Source: Nocardia puris
GTDB taxonomy: Bacteria; Actinomycetota; Actinomycetes; Mycobacteriales; Mycobacteriaceae
Assembly: GCF_003315035.1 (NCBI RefSeq)
Contig: NZ_QNRE01000012.1
Coordinates: 124,001-188,000, forward strand
Direction of reading: 5' to 3'
DNA: 64,000 nucleotides
Below the pieces are notes generated by a model. It did not search any database. It saw only the letters and a program-made list of their open reading frames with translations, and was not told the origin of the DNA. The position numbers and the translations under genes are program-made. Shown here piece by piece: positions 1 to 7,885 of this stretch (the stretch's first letter is position 1; every line of letters starts with the position of its first letter).

Positions 1-340
1 CGCCTTCGTCCAGCTTGTCCAGCATGGCCGGGATGACCTCGGCGGGGTGGGAGAGATCGGCGTCCATCTGGATCACCACGTCGGCACCCTCGTCGAGCGC
101 GCGGCTGATGCCCGCCACGTAGGCGCGGCCCAGACCGTCCTTCTCGGTGCGGTGCAGCACGCCGACGACGTTGGGCAGTTCGGCGGCCAGCTTGTCGGCG
201 ACCTCGCCGGTGCCGTCCGGCGAATTGTCGTCGACCACCAGGATGTGCAGATCCGACACCGGCAGCGCGGTCAGCCGCTCCACCGCCACCGGCAGATTCT
301 CCCGCTCGTTGTAGGTCGGCACAACAACGGTAACCCTCAA
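1..340 (-). CDS. Polyprenol-phosphate mannosyltransferase (DPM1/Ppm1-type GT2), N-terminal part
   Basis: Only the first 113 or so codons are present; the gene runs off the left edge. It is a GT2 glycosyltransferase of the dolichol-phosphate mannose synthase type, which moves mannose from GDP-mannose to polyprenol phosphate at the membrane for lipoglycan and glycoprotein synthesis. Visible motifs are VVPTYNERENLP (residues 6-17), VVDDNSPDGTG (35-45) and the nucleotide/metal-binding QMDADLSHP (91-99), which is the DPM1 signature. The start is a TTG at 340-338 with an AGGGAGG ribosome site about 7 nt upstream; the nearby GTG is out of frame. Whether an Lnt domain is fused, as in some mycobacterial Ppm1 proteins, cannot be seen. 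Confidence 0.85.
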   Translation of the reverse strand, partial: MRVTVVVPTYNERENLPVAVERLTALPVSDLHILVVDDNSPDGTGEVADKLAAELPNVVGVLHRTEKDGLGRAYVAGISRALDEGADVVIQMDADLSHPAEVIPAMLDKLDEG

Positions 341-742
341 GGGTCGCCCTCCCTGCTCACCTGGTCGAGCCCGCAGCCCACAGCGGGCGCCGAGCGTTCG
401 TCGATTTCCAGTCACCGTACTCGATCCACCTGACGGACTCCTGAGCGGATACGGCGACCGACCAGCGTAACGCACCCCCGCCGAACGCCACGATCCCCCG
501 CACCGAATCAGCCGCCACCCCCGAAACCCGAAACCCGTTGCCCCCACAGGGGAGCCAACGCCTTCGGCGCATTGCTCAGCATCGCGCGCCCCCACGAAGA
601 GGTCATGGCAGCTCTCCGAGCAGTCCACCTCAGGCCCGCAACATCCCCACCCAACGCAACCACCCACGGAGGGGGTCCGGGGGCGAAGCCCGCGGGGCGG
701 GGTGTGGGGGTCGCACCCCCACAAGACACTTGAAATGAGCGA

Positions 743-771
743 AGGCCCATGCCCTGAATGGGCATGGGCCT
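743..771 (-). terminator. Hairpin downstream of the tRNA operon
   Basis: A perfect 12-bp inverted repeat (743-754 with 760-771, 5-nt loop) lies 17 nt past the 3' end of tRNA-Phe on the minus strand. A second 8-bp hairpin (704-711 with 715-722) follows. Neither is followed by a long U tract. The rest of 341-742 is GC-rich and I see no gene in it. Confidence 0.6.
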
Positions 772-787
772 CGCGGCGAATGGAACG

Positions 788-861
788 TGGCCAGGGCCGG
801 GATCGAACCGGCGACCTTCCGCTTTTCAGGCGGACGCTCGTACCAACTGAGCTACCTGGCC
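788..861 (-). tRNA. tRNA-Phe (GAA)
   Basis: The cloverleaf reads on the minus strand with acceptor stem GGCCAGG/CCTGGCC and A as discriminator. The anticodon loop CTGAAAA gives anticodon GAA, and the T-loop is GGTTCGATCCC. It is the last tRNA of a Glu-Asp-Phe cluster. Confidence 0.97.
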
Positions 862-919
862 GCAGGCACCCGTTCGGAATGCCATACGCGAAGCGCCGGA
901 TTTCTCCGGCGCTTACTTG

Positions 920-993
920 CGACCCTGACGGGACTCGAACCCGCGACCTCCGCCGTGACAGGGCGGCGCGCTAACCAACTGCGCCACAGGGCC
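920..993 (-). tRNA. tRNA-Asp (GTC)
   Basis: Minus-strand cloverleaf with acceptor GGCCCTG pairing CAGGGTC (one G-U pair) and discriminator G. The anticodon loop CTGTCAC gives anticodon GTC, and the T-arm contains GGTTCGAGTCC. It is the middle member of the tRNA cluster, 58 nt upstream of tRNA-Phe. Confidence 0.97.
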
Positions 994-1022
994 TTGCTGT
1001 GCTTCCAACGATCCGAAGACCG

Positions 1023-1095
1023 TACCCCCTACGGGATTCGAACCCGCGCTACCGCCTTGAAAGGGCGGCGTCCTAGGCCGCTAGACGAAGGGGGC
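1023..1095 (-). tRNA. tRNA-Glu (TTC)
   Basis: Minus-strand cloverleaf with acceptor GCCCCCT/AGGGGGT (first pair G-U) and discriminator A. The anticodon loop CTTTCAA gives anticodon TTC. It is the first gene of the Glu-Asp-Phe cluster, an order often seen in actinobacteria. Confidence 0.97.
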
Positions 1096-1189
1096 TCGTC
1101 CCGGGTTTCCCCGGACCGGCTTTCAACGGCTGTCCGTTGGGAGCTCGCATAGCTTATGACAGGGTCGGCGAGCTTTCCAAATCGCCTGG

Positions 1190-1855
1190 TCACAGGCCCA
1201 GTCCGAGCTCTTCGAGGCGGGCCGACGCGCGCCACCCGTGCAGGCGGAATTTCTCGCCCCACTCGGGGGTCGCCATGGAGTCGACGATGACCTCGAGCAC
1301 TTCGGTGAAGCGAGAGCGCAGATCGGAGGCGCCGCCGAGCAGATCCATCATGTAGCGCTGGCCGGCCAGGGCGGCGGCGAGCGTGCGGGTGAACCGGTCG
1401 GGGTCGGCGTCGGCGCGCAGCTGCCCGTGTTCGATGGCGCGCACGGCGAGCACGCGGGTGGCGCGGCCGAGGATGCGCCCGCCGCCGGCGGGGACGTCAC
1501 GGTAGAAGTCGGGTTCGATGATGAGCCGGTACTCGGCTTGCACGATGATGTCGTGTTCGAGCCGCAGCGCCATCTCGTCGACGATGCCGTGCAGGATGTC
1601 GAGGGGACCCAGATCCGTTCGCGCGAGCCAGCGTTCCGCCGACGAGCGATAGCGCTCGACGGCCGTGTCGAGCACGGCGCGCGCCAGGTCCTCCTTGGAG
1701 TCGAAGTGGAAGTACATGGCGCCCTTGGTGGCGCGCGATCCTTCCAGAATGCGGTTGAGCGATGCCGCGGCATAACCGCTCTTGCCGAACTCTACGGCGG
1801 CGGACCTGATTATCGCCGCACGTGTCCGGCGGGCCCGCTCTTGTTGCCGTGCCAT
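1190..1855 (-). CDS. TetR-family repressor, gamma-butyrolactone receptor (ScbR/ArpA) type
   Basis: This 221-residue protein has an N-terminal TetR helix-turn-helix (residues 1-60) with the GBL-receptor sequence features ATKGAMYFHFDSKEDLA and ERARRTRAAIIRSAA. Family members bind autoregulatory elements and leave DNA when a butyrolactone-type signal binds the C-terminal domain. The ATG at 1855 is chosen because GGAGG lies about 10 nt upstream; a longer frame reaching 1888 lacks such a site. No butenolide or butyrolactone synthase (AfsA type) is present in the window, so the signal and regulon are unknown. An ARE-like palindrome lies about 155 nt upstream. Confidence 0.88.
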   Translation of the reverse strand: MARQQERARRTRAAIIRSAAVEFGKSGYAAASLNRILEGSRATKGAMYFHFDSKEDLARAVLDTAVERYRSSAERWLARTDLGPLDILHGIVDEMALRLEHDIIVQAEYRLIIEPDFYRDVPAGGGRILGRATRVLAVRAIEHGQLRADADPDRFTRTLAAALAGQRYMMDLLGGASDLRSRFTEVLEVIVDSMATPEWGEKFRLHGWRASARLEELGLGL

Positions 1856-2009
1856 GCTCGAAACGCCTCCGAAGCCACTCGCCACCAATCGGCGCTCCCC
1901 CGGAAGGAAACGAACCTTTGGCGCGAAGTCATGCGATTGATCAATACTTCAAACCGGGTTTTCGCCCGATTTCAAACTTTGGGTACGAAAACTGAGGGAA
2001 AACCTGAAA

Positions 2010-2025
2010 CACACCGGCTGGTATA
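2010..2025. promoter_or_regulatory. ARE-like palindrome upstream of the GBL-receptor gene
   Basis: The imperfect palindrome CACACCGGCTGGTATA has 6-nt arms around a 4-nt centre and resembles autoregulatory elements bound by ScbR/ArpA repressors. A second, weaker candidate is CAAACCGGGTTTTCG at about 1956-1970. Both lie in the AT-richer stretch upstream of the repressor gene. This is motif resemblance only. Confidence 0.35.
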
Positions 2026-2030
2026 GTTTT

Positions 2031-2791
2031 CCTGCCCGGGTGCGCCGCAGGGGGTGCGCATCCGGGCATTACGTCGTCTCGGCTCAGCCTCCTGCGGCAT
2101 AGACTCCTTGTTCGCCACGATCGGGCATCCCGGTCGCGACACGTTCGGGCCCAACAACGACAGGTTCAATTCCGAACCCCCGGCAGCAACGGCGATTCTT
2201 CCGGAATTCACCAAGGCGTCACCGTACCCGGAATCCGCCGCCGACACGCGGCAAACCGTGCAGCCGACCGCCCGAAACGCGCCGATATCCGTGACAGCAA
2301 ACATCGCGCAATCGGAGTGCCCGGGCTGCGGGCCGCGCGAATTCGCCAGCGTCGCAGCGGCGTTCACGACGGCCACCACCGCGCACCGGCGTGCGGACAC
2401 CACGCCGGTGACCACCCGGGGCGCGGGGCGCCGCCCCACGCGAAGGTGACCCCTGACGATCCAAAGCCAGTGGTAGACAACATGATTCGATGATATCCAG
2501 GTTATACCGGATTGAACAAAGCCGTACAGGTGACAATTACCGGCACCATCGTGTCCGGGCCCCTCGCCGTTACCACCGGCCCGCGCATCCGGCACCCGAA
2601 TCCCCTTGCCTCGCACACCGGATCGGCGGGCGGCGCCGCCGGGATCGCCCGCACCCGTTCCCCAGAGGAACCGGTGCGCGAAACGCACGATGCTCCATAT
2701 CTACCAGACGGGACACCGGAATCGGCGGGACAGCGGCCCGGGGAACTCCCCAGACGAACGGCGAGCGCGCACGGCTCGCCCCAATCGACGG
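2031..2791. other. Stretch with no confident gene
   Basis: Open frames exist on both strands, including 131 codons on plus and a long one on minus. None has a convincing ribosome site, a recognisable family or the strong third-position GC bias of the neighbours. Base composition is lower in GC than the surroundings. It could be a decayed gene or a regulatory region for the GBL-receptor gene. Confidence 0.4.
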
Positions 2792-2864
2792 TGCCCCCTG
2801 TAGGACTCGAACCTACGACCTAGTGATTAAAAGTCACCAGCTCTACCAACTGAGCTAAAGGGGC
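2792..2864 (-). tRNA. tRNA-Lys (TTT)
   Basis: Minus-strand cloverleaf with acceptor GCCCCTT/AGGGGGC and discriminator A. The anticodon loop CTTTTAA gives anticodon TTT, and the T-arm contains GGTTCGAGTCC. It stands alone. Confidence 0.97.
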
Positions 2865-3044
2865 TCGGCACGACAGCATAGCGGACCGTCCGCGACGGGC
2901 ACGAACGCATTGTCACCTCGCGTCCGCGGCCTCCGGCGGTGCCGCGAGCCGGGCGCGCCGCGACGCCGCAGGTGAAAGCTTCCCCGCGAAGTATCGCGGC
3001 CGGAACCTTCGGCGAATCCCGGTTCAACCCATAGGATCTCGCCC

Positions 3045-3374
3045 ATGAAGAAAAACGCACACCGCACGATCTCCATCCTCGCCGGAGCCGCCATCGCCGC
3101 CGTGCTCCCCCTCGTGGCCGCCGGTCAGGCCGCCGCGAACCCGGTCGACGAGGCCTACGTGCAGGCGGCGAAGCAGGCCTGCGCGGACGCGGGCTACCAG
3201 TACGACACGAGCCTCGCCGTCACCGGGTTCCGCCCGGCGTCGGTGCAGTGCGTCGACGACACGCGCCTGGCCTCGGTGTTCGTGCCGATCGCCAACGGCA
3301 CGGCCTGCACCATCCTCGACGGCCTCACCACCCGCGAGGGCCGGGCGCTCGACGGGGCCTGCCTGCCCGCCTGA
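3045..3374 (+). CDS. Small secreted hypothetical protein
   Basis: A 109-residue protein with a clear Sec signal peptide: basic MKKNAHR start, hydrophobic core to about residue 28 and a likely cleavage after AAAN at about 33. The mature part is about 78 residues with three cysteines and no family I recognise. The ATG at 3045 lies 7 nt after a TAGGAT -10 box (3032-3037), so the message is probably leaderless. A strong hairpin lies about 110 nt downstream. Function unknown. Confidence 0.75.
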   Translation: MKKNAHRTISILAGAAIAAVLPLVAAGQAAANPVDEAYVQAAKQACADAGYQYDTSLAVTGFRPASVQCVDDTRLASVFVPIANGTACTILDGLTTREGRALDGACLPA

Positions 3375-3483
3375 TCCAGGTCGGGCCCGGAGGCGGCAGC
3401 CCCAGCGTGACCACGCGGGGCCCGACCGGGTTCAGGCCCATCGGACACCGCCTGATTCGCGGCGCGACGCGTGCTCACAGCAA

Positions 3484-3518
3484 AGGGGAAACCCCACACG
3501 CCACGCGGGGTTTCCCCT
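3484..3518 (+). terminator. Terminator hairpin after the small secreted protein
   Basis: A perfect 12-bp inverted repeat (3484-3495 with 3507-3518, 11-nt loop), extended at its base by CACAG/CTGTG. It lies between the secreted-protein gene and the DUF937 gene. Confidence 0.7.
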
Positions 3519-3573
3519 ACTGTGAGCGCGTCACGGGCACACCCGGGGCATCCATTCGACACAGGTGGAGCTG

Positions 3574-4170
3574 ATGACTTCCTTCGACGAACTGCTCTCC
3601 AACGTTCCCATCGGACAGATCGCCCAGAAGCTGGGCGTCGACGAGGCCACCGCGAGCTCCGCGGTGCAGGCCGCGCTGCCGACCCTGCTCGGCGGGTTGC
3701 AGGCCAACGCCACCCAGCCCGAGGGCGCCGCCTCGCTGGTCGGCGCGCTCGGCAAGCACGACGGCGAGCTGGTGTCCGGCGCGGGCGCGGTCGACATCGA
3801 GCAGGTCGACGTCGCCGACGGCGCCAAGATCGTGGACAACGTCTTCGGCGCGGAGAAGAACACCGTGATCAGCGCCCTCGGCGCCACCGAAGGCACCGGC
3901 GGCAACGACCTGGTGGCCAAACTGCTGCCCATCCTCGCGCCCATCGTGCTCGCCTACCTGGCCAAACAGATGGGCGGCGGCGGTGCGGCGGCCCCGCAGG
4001 CGCCCGCGCCGTCCTCCGGTGGCGGTGGGATCGGCGACATCCTCGGCGGACTGCTCGGCGGCAGCGGCAACAGCGGCGGCATCGGCGGCGCGATCGGCGA
4101 GGCCCTCGCCAAGAACGCGGGCGGCGCGATCGGCAGCGTGCTCGGCGGACTGCTCGGCGGCAAGCGCTGA
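3574..4170 (+). CDS. DUF937-domain protein
   Basis: A 198-residue protein with an N-terminal helical DUF937-like region (residues 1-130: FDELLSNVPIGQIAQKLG, then LLPILAPIVLAYLAKQM) and a C-terminal tail made almost only of Gly, Ala, Ile and Leu (GGIGDILGGLLGG-like repeats). DUF937 proteins occur across actinobacteria and proteobacteria without an established role. The ATG at 3574 is preferred over the GTG at 3565 because AGGTGGAG sits just upstream of the ATG. No signal peptide is visible. The Gly-rich tail with regularly spaced GLLGG units could self-associate; that is inference. Confidence 0.8.
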   Translation: MTSFDELLSNVPIGQIAQKLGVDEATASSAVQAALPTLLGGLQANATQPEGAASLVGALGKHDGELVSGAGAVDIEQVDVADGAKIVDNVFGAEKNTVISALGATEGTGGNDLVAKLLPILAPIVLAYLAKQMGGGGAAAPQAPAPSSGGGGIGDILGGLLGGSGNSGGIGGAIGEALAKNAGGAIGSVLGGLLGGKR

Positions 4171-4367
4171 CGCCCCCGGGTGTCGGTGCCCGGCTAACAC
4201 CCCCCGGCCCGCAGCGATAGACCCTTCGCTGCGGGCCGGCCCCTCTCCGTACATCGGACACCGGACCGTGCCGGGCCTACACTCAGGACAGGCACACCTT
4301 CGTCAGCGCAGACGTATGAAGTGTCACACAGAGCACCTGAAGTAAGCCGGATGCGTTTCGCATCACA

Positions 4368-4386
4368 CCTACGGTCCCGTAAGGTA
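4368..4386. promoter_or_regulatory. Palindromic operator candidate upstream of desA1
   Basis: The sequence holds the 12-nt palindrome TACGGTCCCGTA flanked by ACC and AGGT, about 80 nt before the desA1 start. A second short palindrome, GATGCG-TTT-CGCATC, lies at 4351-4365. Mycobacterial desA1 is controlled by a TetR-type repressor (MadR) acting on a promoter palindrome, so a similar role is plausible here. I did not compare the motif with the MadR site. Confidence 0.4.
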
Positions 4387-4462
4387 TGGCTGCATCAGCA
4401 CGGTCAAACCCCGGGGGAGCCGACCTGCAAAAGCGTGCACGCACTCAATGAAGGGCTATTAC

Positions 4463-5428
4463 ATGGCAAGGGATCTGACTCAACTCGAGCTTCTGACGGA
4501 GTTGGAGCCGGTTGCCGAAGAGAACGTCAACCGGCACCTCTCCCTGGCGAAGGAATGGCATCCGCACGACTACGTCCCGTGGGACGAGGGCCGCAACTTC
4601 GCGGCGCTCGGCGGCATCGACTGGGACCCCGAACAGTCCCGCCTGAGCGAGGTCGCCAAGGCGGCCATGATCACCAACCTGCTCACCGAGGACAATCTCC
4701 CCTCCTACCACCGCGAGATCGCCGAGAACTTCTCCCAAGACGGCGCCTGGGGCACCTGGGTCGGCCGCTGGACCGCCGAGGAGAACCGGCACGGCATCGT
4801 GATGCGCGACTACCTGGTGGTCACCCGCGGCGTGGACCCCGTCGCCCTCGAAGAGGCGCGCATGATCCACATGACCAACGGCTTCGCCTCCCCCACCGAA
4901 GCCGACGCGGGCTTCCTGCACTCGGTCGCCTACGTCACCTTCCAGGAGCTGGCCACCCGCGTCAGCCACCGCAACACCGGCAAGGTCTGTGACGACCCGA
5001 TCGCCGACCGCATGCTCCAGCGCGTGGCCGCCGACGAGAACCTGCACATGATCTTCTACCGGAACATGTGCGGCGCGGCGCTGGACCTCGTGCCCGACCA
5101 GGCGCTCGACGCCATCACCCTGATCCTGGAGAACTTCCAGATGCCGGGCGCCGGCATGCCCAACTTCCGCCGCAACGGCGTGCTGATGGCCAAGCACGGC
5201 ATCTACGACCTGCGCCAGCACCTGGAGGAGGTCGTCAACCCGGTGCTGAAGAAGTGGCGCATCTTCGAGCGCGACGATTTCAGCGCGCGCGGCGAGGAAG
5301 TCCGCGAGCGCCTGGGCAACTTCCTGGAGAAGCTGTCCAAGGACGTCGTGAAGTTCGAAGAGCAGCGCGACCGCATGCTCGCGCGCGAGGCGAAGAAGGC
5401 CGAACTGGCTGGCGCCGCCGCGGGCTGA
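4463..5428 (+). CDS. desA1: Acyl-ACP desaturase (DesA1 type)
   Basis: A 321-residue soluble di-iron desaturase of the stearoyl-ACP desaturase family. It would put double bonds into ACP-bound acyl chains; in mycobacteria DesA1 is needed for mycolic acid synthesis. Iron-binding motifs are EENRHG in the first half and DENLHM in the second, with further conserved segments NRHLSLAKEWHPHDYVPW, LVTEDNLPSYHRE-like and VLKKWRIFERDDF. The sequence resembles M. tuberculosis DesA1 along its whole length. The ATG at 4463 has GAAGGG upstream; an ATG at 4448 is less likely. It ends just before a very strong bidirectional terminator. Confidence 0.93.
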   Translation: MARDLTQLELLTELEPVAEENVNRHLSLAKEWHPHDYVPWDEGRNFAALGGIDWDPEQSRLSEVAKAAMITNLLTEDNLPSYHREIAENFSQDGAWGTWVGRWTAEENRHGIVMRDYLVVTRGVDPVALEEARMIHMTNGFASPTEADAGFLHSVAYVTFQELATRVSHRNTGKVCDDPIADRMLQRVAADENLHMIFYRNMCGAALDLVPDQALDAITLILENFQMPGAGMPNFRRNGVLMAKHGIYDLRQHLEEVVNPVLKKWRIFERDDFSARGEEVRERLGNFLEKLSKDVVKFEEQRDRMLAREAKKAELAGAAAG

Positions 5429-5436
5429 TCCGCGAA

Positions 5437-5491
5437 ACGACGAGAGCGCGCCGCCCCGGGAACGAATCCCGGGGCGGCGCGCTCTCGTCGT
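5437..5491. terminator. Bidirectional terminator, 24-bp perfect stem
   Basis: Positions 5437-5460 are the exact reverse complement of 5468-5491, with a 7-nt loop. It sits between convergent desA1 and the Mce-associated-like gene and would serve both. Confidence 0.85.
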
Positions 5492-5499
5492 GTCCGACG

Positions 5500-6168
5500 T
5501 CAGTTCAGTGAGAGGGCGCCGTCGGAGCCGCCCACGTCGGTGATCTTCCAGTCCGAGTTCTCGTCCAGGGTCACGGTGTAGGTGACCGTGGTCTGCGCGC
5601 CCTCGGGGGTCTGCGCGTTGGTGGAGTTCACGGTGACGAAGACGTTCACCTTGTAGACGCCGTTCTCCTGCGACATCACCTTCGCCGAGATGGGCGCGGC
5701 GGTGGAGGTCCACTTCAGCGGGATCAGGATCTGCTCCAGCTTGGGCGCGGTGGCGTCGAACTTGGTGGACAGCTGCGGGGTGGTGTTGGCCTTCAGCTTG
5801 CCGACCCAGGCGTTGATGTCCTGGTAGTTCACCGTCGCGGCGCCCACCGCGTACTCGGTGGCGACCTGTTCGGCGCGGGCGACGTCGGCGGCCTGGGCGT
5901 CGCGGTCGTCCAGATCGCCCTTGGCCGACCACCACATCACGCCGAACACCACCACCAGCGCCGCGAGGACGGCGACCGCCGCGCCCCACAGCAGCGAACT
6001 GAGGGGGATGGAGACGGCGGCGGGCTGGGACGTCGCGGCCGAAGCGGCCGGAGCGCTCGGCGCGGCGGGCGTCGAATCGCCCTGCTCCGGCGCCTGATCG
6101 TCCTTCTTCAGGTGGACGGTGTCCTTGTCGTCTGGGGTCACGTCCGATTCGCTGTCCTCGGCTGGCAT
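5500..6168 (-). CDS. Mce-associated-like membrane protein
   Basis: A 222-residue protein: an acidic and Pro/Ala-rich cytoplasmic N-terminus (1-55), one membrane helix (about 58-80), then an extracytoplasmic domain of about 140 residues resembling the NTF2-like folds of Mce-associated proteins (MAS/Mam). Those help lipid-importing Mce complexes, but no mce genes are nearby, so this may be an orphan accessory factor or an unrelated protein of the same fold. The ATG at 6168 follows GGAGT by 6-7 nt. It is convergent with desA1. Confidence 0.65.
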   Translation of the reverse strand: MPAEDSESDVTPDDKDTVHLKKDDQAPEQGDSTPAAPSAPAASAATSQPAAVSIPLSSLLWGAAVAVLAALVVVFGVMWWSAKGDLDDRDAQAADVARAEQVATEYAVGAATVNYQDINAWVGKLKANTTPQLSTKFDATAPKLEQILIPLKWTSTAAPISAKVMSQENGVYKVNVFVTVNSTNAQTPEGAQTTVTYTVTLDENSDWKITDVGGSDGALSLN

Positions 6169-6404
6169 GGGGGTACTCCGATGTCGTTTTTCGATGTCAG
6201 GACGAGGGCGGGCGGCCCGTGACGCCGCGGTGCCTTCTGTCCCAGACTATGCCGTCCTGCGATTTCGTCCCCCGCGAGGTCCCTCGTCGCGGCCCGGTGG
6301 GCCGGCACACACCAGCTTCTCCGCGTGGGCGACGACACCGCCGCAGGGGCGCGCGCGGGCGGTTGCCTCGGCAGTGACGCAGGCCCTTTGCCACACTGGA
6401 AGGC

Positions 6405-7553
6405 GTGACGATGACTACCGAAGCGCCCGTCGGCCTGCGGATCGGCCCCTACCCGGTCGACCCGCCGGTGGTGCTCGCGCCGATGGCTGGCATCACCAAC
6501 CTGGCCTTCCGCAAGCTGTGCCGCGAGTTCGGCAGCTCCACCTCGATCTACGTGTGCGAGATGATCACCGCCCGCGCGGTGGTGGAGCGCAACGAGAAGA
6601 CACTGCACATGATGTCCTTCGACGCCGACGAGCACCCGCGCTCGATGCAGCTCTACGGCGTGGATCCGGAGACGCTGGGTGAGGCCGTGCGGATCATCGT
6701 CGGCGAGGGTTGGGCCGACCACATCGACCTGAACCTCGGCTGCCCGGTGCCCAAGGTCACCCGCCTCGGCGGCGGTGCCGCGCTGCCCTACAAGCGCGCG
6801 CTGTTCGCCCGGATCGTGCGTGCGATGGTCGGGGCGGCCGAGCCGGCGGGCGTGCCGGTGACGCTGAAGTTCCGCATCGGCATCGATGACGACAACCTGA
6901 CCTACCTGGACGCCGGCCGCATCGCCGAGGCCGAGGGCGCCCGCGCGGTCGCGCTGCACGCGCGCACCGCCGCGCAGCGCTACTCCGGGCAGGCCGACTG
7001 GACCGCCATCGCCCGGCTCAAGGAAGCCGTCACCACCATCCCGGTGCTCGGCAACGGCGACATCTTCTCCGCCGACGACGCGGTGCGCATGATGGCCGAG
7101 ACCGGCTGCGACGGCGTCGTGGTCGGGCGCGGCTGCCTGGGCCGCCCCTGGCTGTTCGCGGAGTTGCAGGCCGCACTGCGCGGCGAACCACTGCCCACAC
7201 CGCCGAACCTGGGCCGCGTCGGCGAGGTGCTGCACCGCCACGGCACGCTGCTGGCCGAACACCTCGGCGAGGAGAAGGCCATGCGGGATCTGCGCAAGCA
7301 CATGGCCTGGTACCTGATGGGCTTCCCGGTGGGCGCCGATCTGCGCCGCGCCTTCGCCACCGTCTCGAGCGTCGCCGAACTCGGCGACCTCATCGCCCAA
7401 CTCGACCCCACCGCACCGTTCCCCCGCGACGCGGAAGGCCCGCGCGGGCGGCAGGGCTCCCCCGGCAAGGTCGCCCTCCCCCACGGCTGGCTCGACGACC
7501 CCGACGACCCGGCCGTCCCCACCGCCGCCGACGTGATGCACAGCGGCGGCTGA
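6405..7553 (+). CDS. dusB: tRNA-dihydrouridine synthase (DusB family)
   Basis: A flavoenzyme of about 380 residues that reduces uridine to dihydrouridine in tRNA using NAD(P)H and FMN. It shows the FMN-binding start APMAGITN (about residues 26-33), the catalytic-cysteine motif NLGCPVPKVTRLGGG, the phosphate-binding LHARTAAQRYSG and the NGDIFS and GVVVGRGCLGRPW barrel-end motifs. The start is GTG 6405 or ATG 6411; GGAAGG fits the ATG better by spacing. It matches the dus gene next to desA1 in mycobacteria. The last 60 residues are a Pro/Gly-rich tail. Confidence 0.93.
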   Translation: MTMTTEAPVGLRIGPYPVDPPVVLAPMAGITNLAFRKLCREFGSSTSIYVCEMITARAVVERNEKTLHMMSFDADEHPRSMQLYGVDPETLGEAVRIIVGEGWADHIDLNLGCPVPKVTRLGGGAALPYKRALFARIVRAMVGAAEPAGVPVTLKFRIGIDDDNLTYLDAGRIAEAEGARAVALHARTAAQRYSGQADWTAIARLKEAVTTIPVLGNGDIFSADDAVRMMAETGCDGVVVGRGCLGRPWLFAELQAALRGEPLPTPPNLGRVGEVLHRHGTLLAEHLGEEKAMRDLRKHMAWYLMGFPVGADLRRAFATVSSVAELGDLIAQLDPTAPFPRDAEGPRGRQGSPGKVALPHGWLDDPDDPAVPTAADVMHSGG

Positions 7554-7885
7554 CACGCCACGATGCCGCCCTCGGCGGGCGCGCCCGGCGCACGCGCGAC
7601 GCGCCGATCGTGCGAGATCGCGCACACCGATCGCGAGAAGTGCCACCGGGCCGGACGATCGATCGGGCAAATCGCCGTTAACACGATCGGCGCAGAACAG
7701 CGCGGACGCCGACGAATTCGCTACTATTCGGCTAACGGACAGCGACGAATAGCGAACGGCTTTGCGGCGTTATCGGATCCGCTCCCGGCTGGCCCGCCGT
7801 GGCGGAATCGTTATCATTGGCGAAATCGGTCATGCCGGTCGAGCTCGGCCCAGGCGGCGGCAAAGACGAAAAGCGAGGTTCGTTG
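7554..7885. other. Intergenic region upstream of the LCP gene
   Basis: No gene is seen. It holds an imperfect inverted repeat (TTCGCTACTATTCG at 7717-7730 with CGAATAGCGAA at 7746-7756) that may be an operator or leader hairpin for the LCP gene. Confidence 0.4.

Noticed and set aside
2054..2449. A 131-codon plus-strand gene
   Set aside because: No ribosome site or leaderless promoter, weak codon bias and no recognisable protein pattern.
7717..7756. The inverted repeat upstream of the LCP gene as a riboswitch
   Set aside because: A single imperfect hairpin with a 3-nt insertion; no conserved riboswitch core can be recognised.
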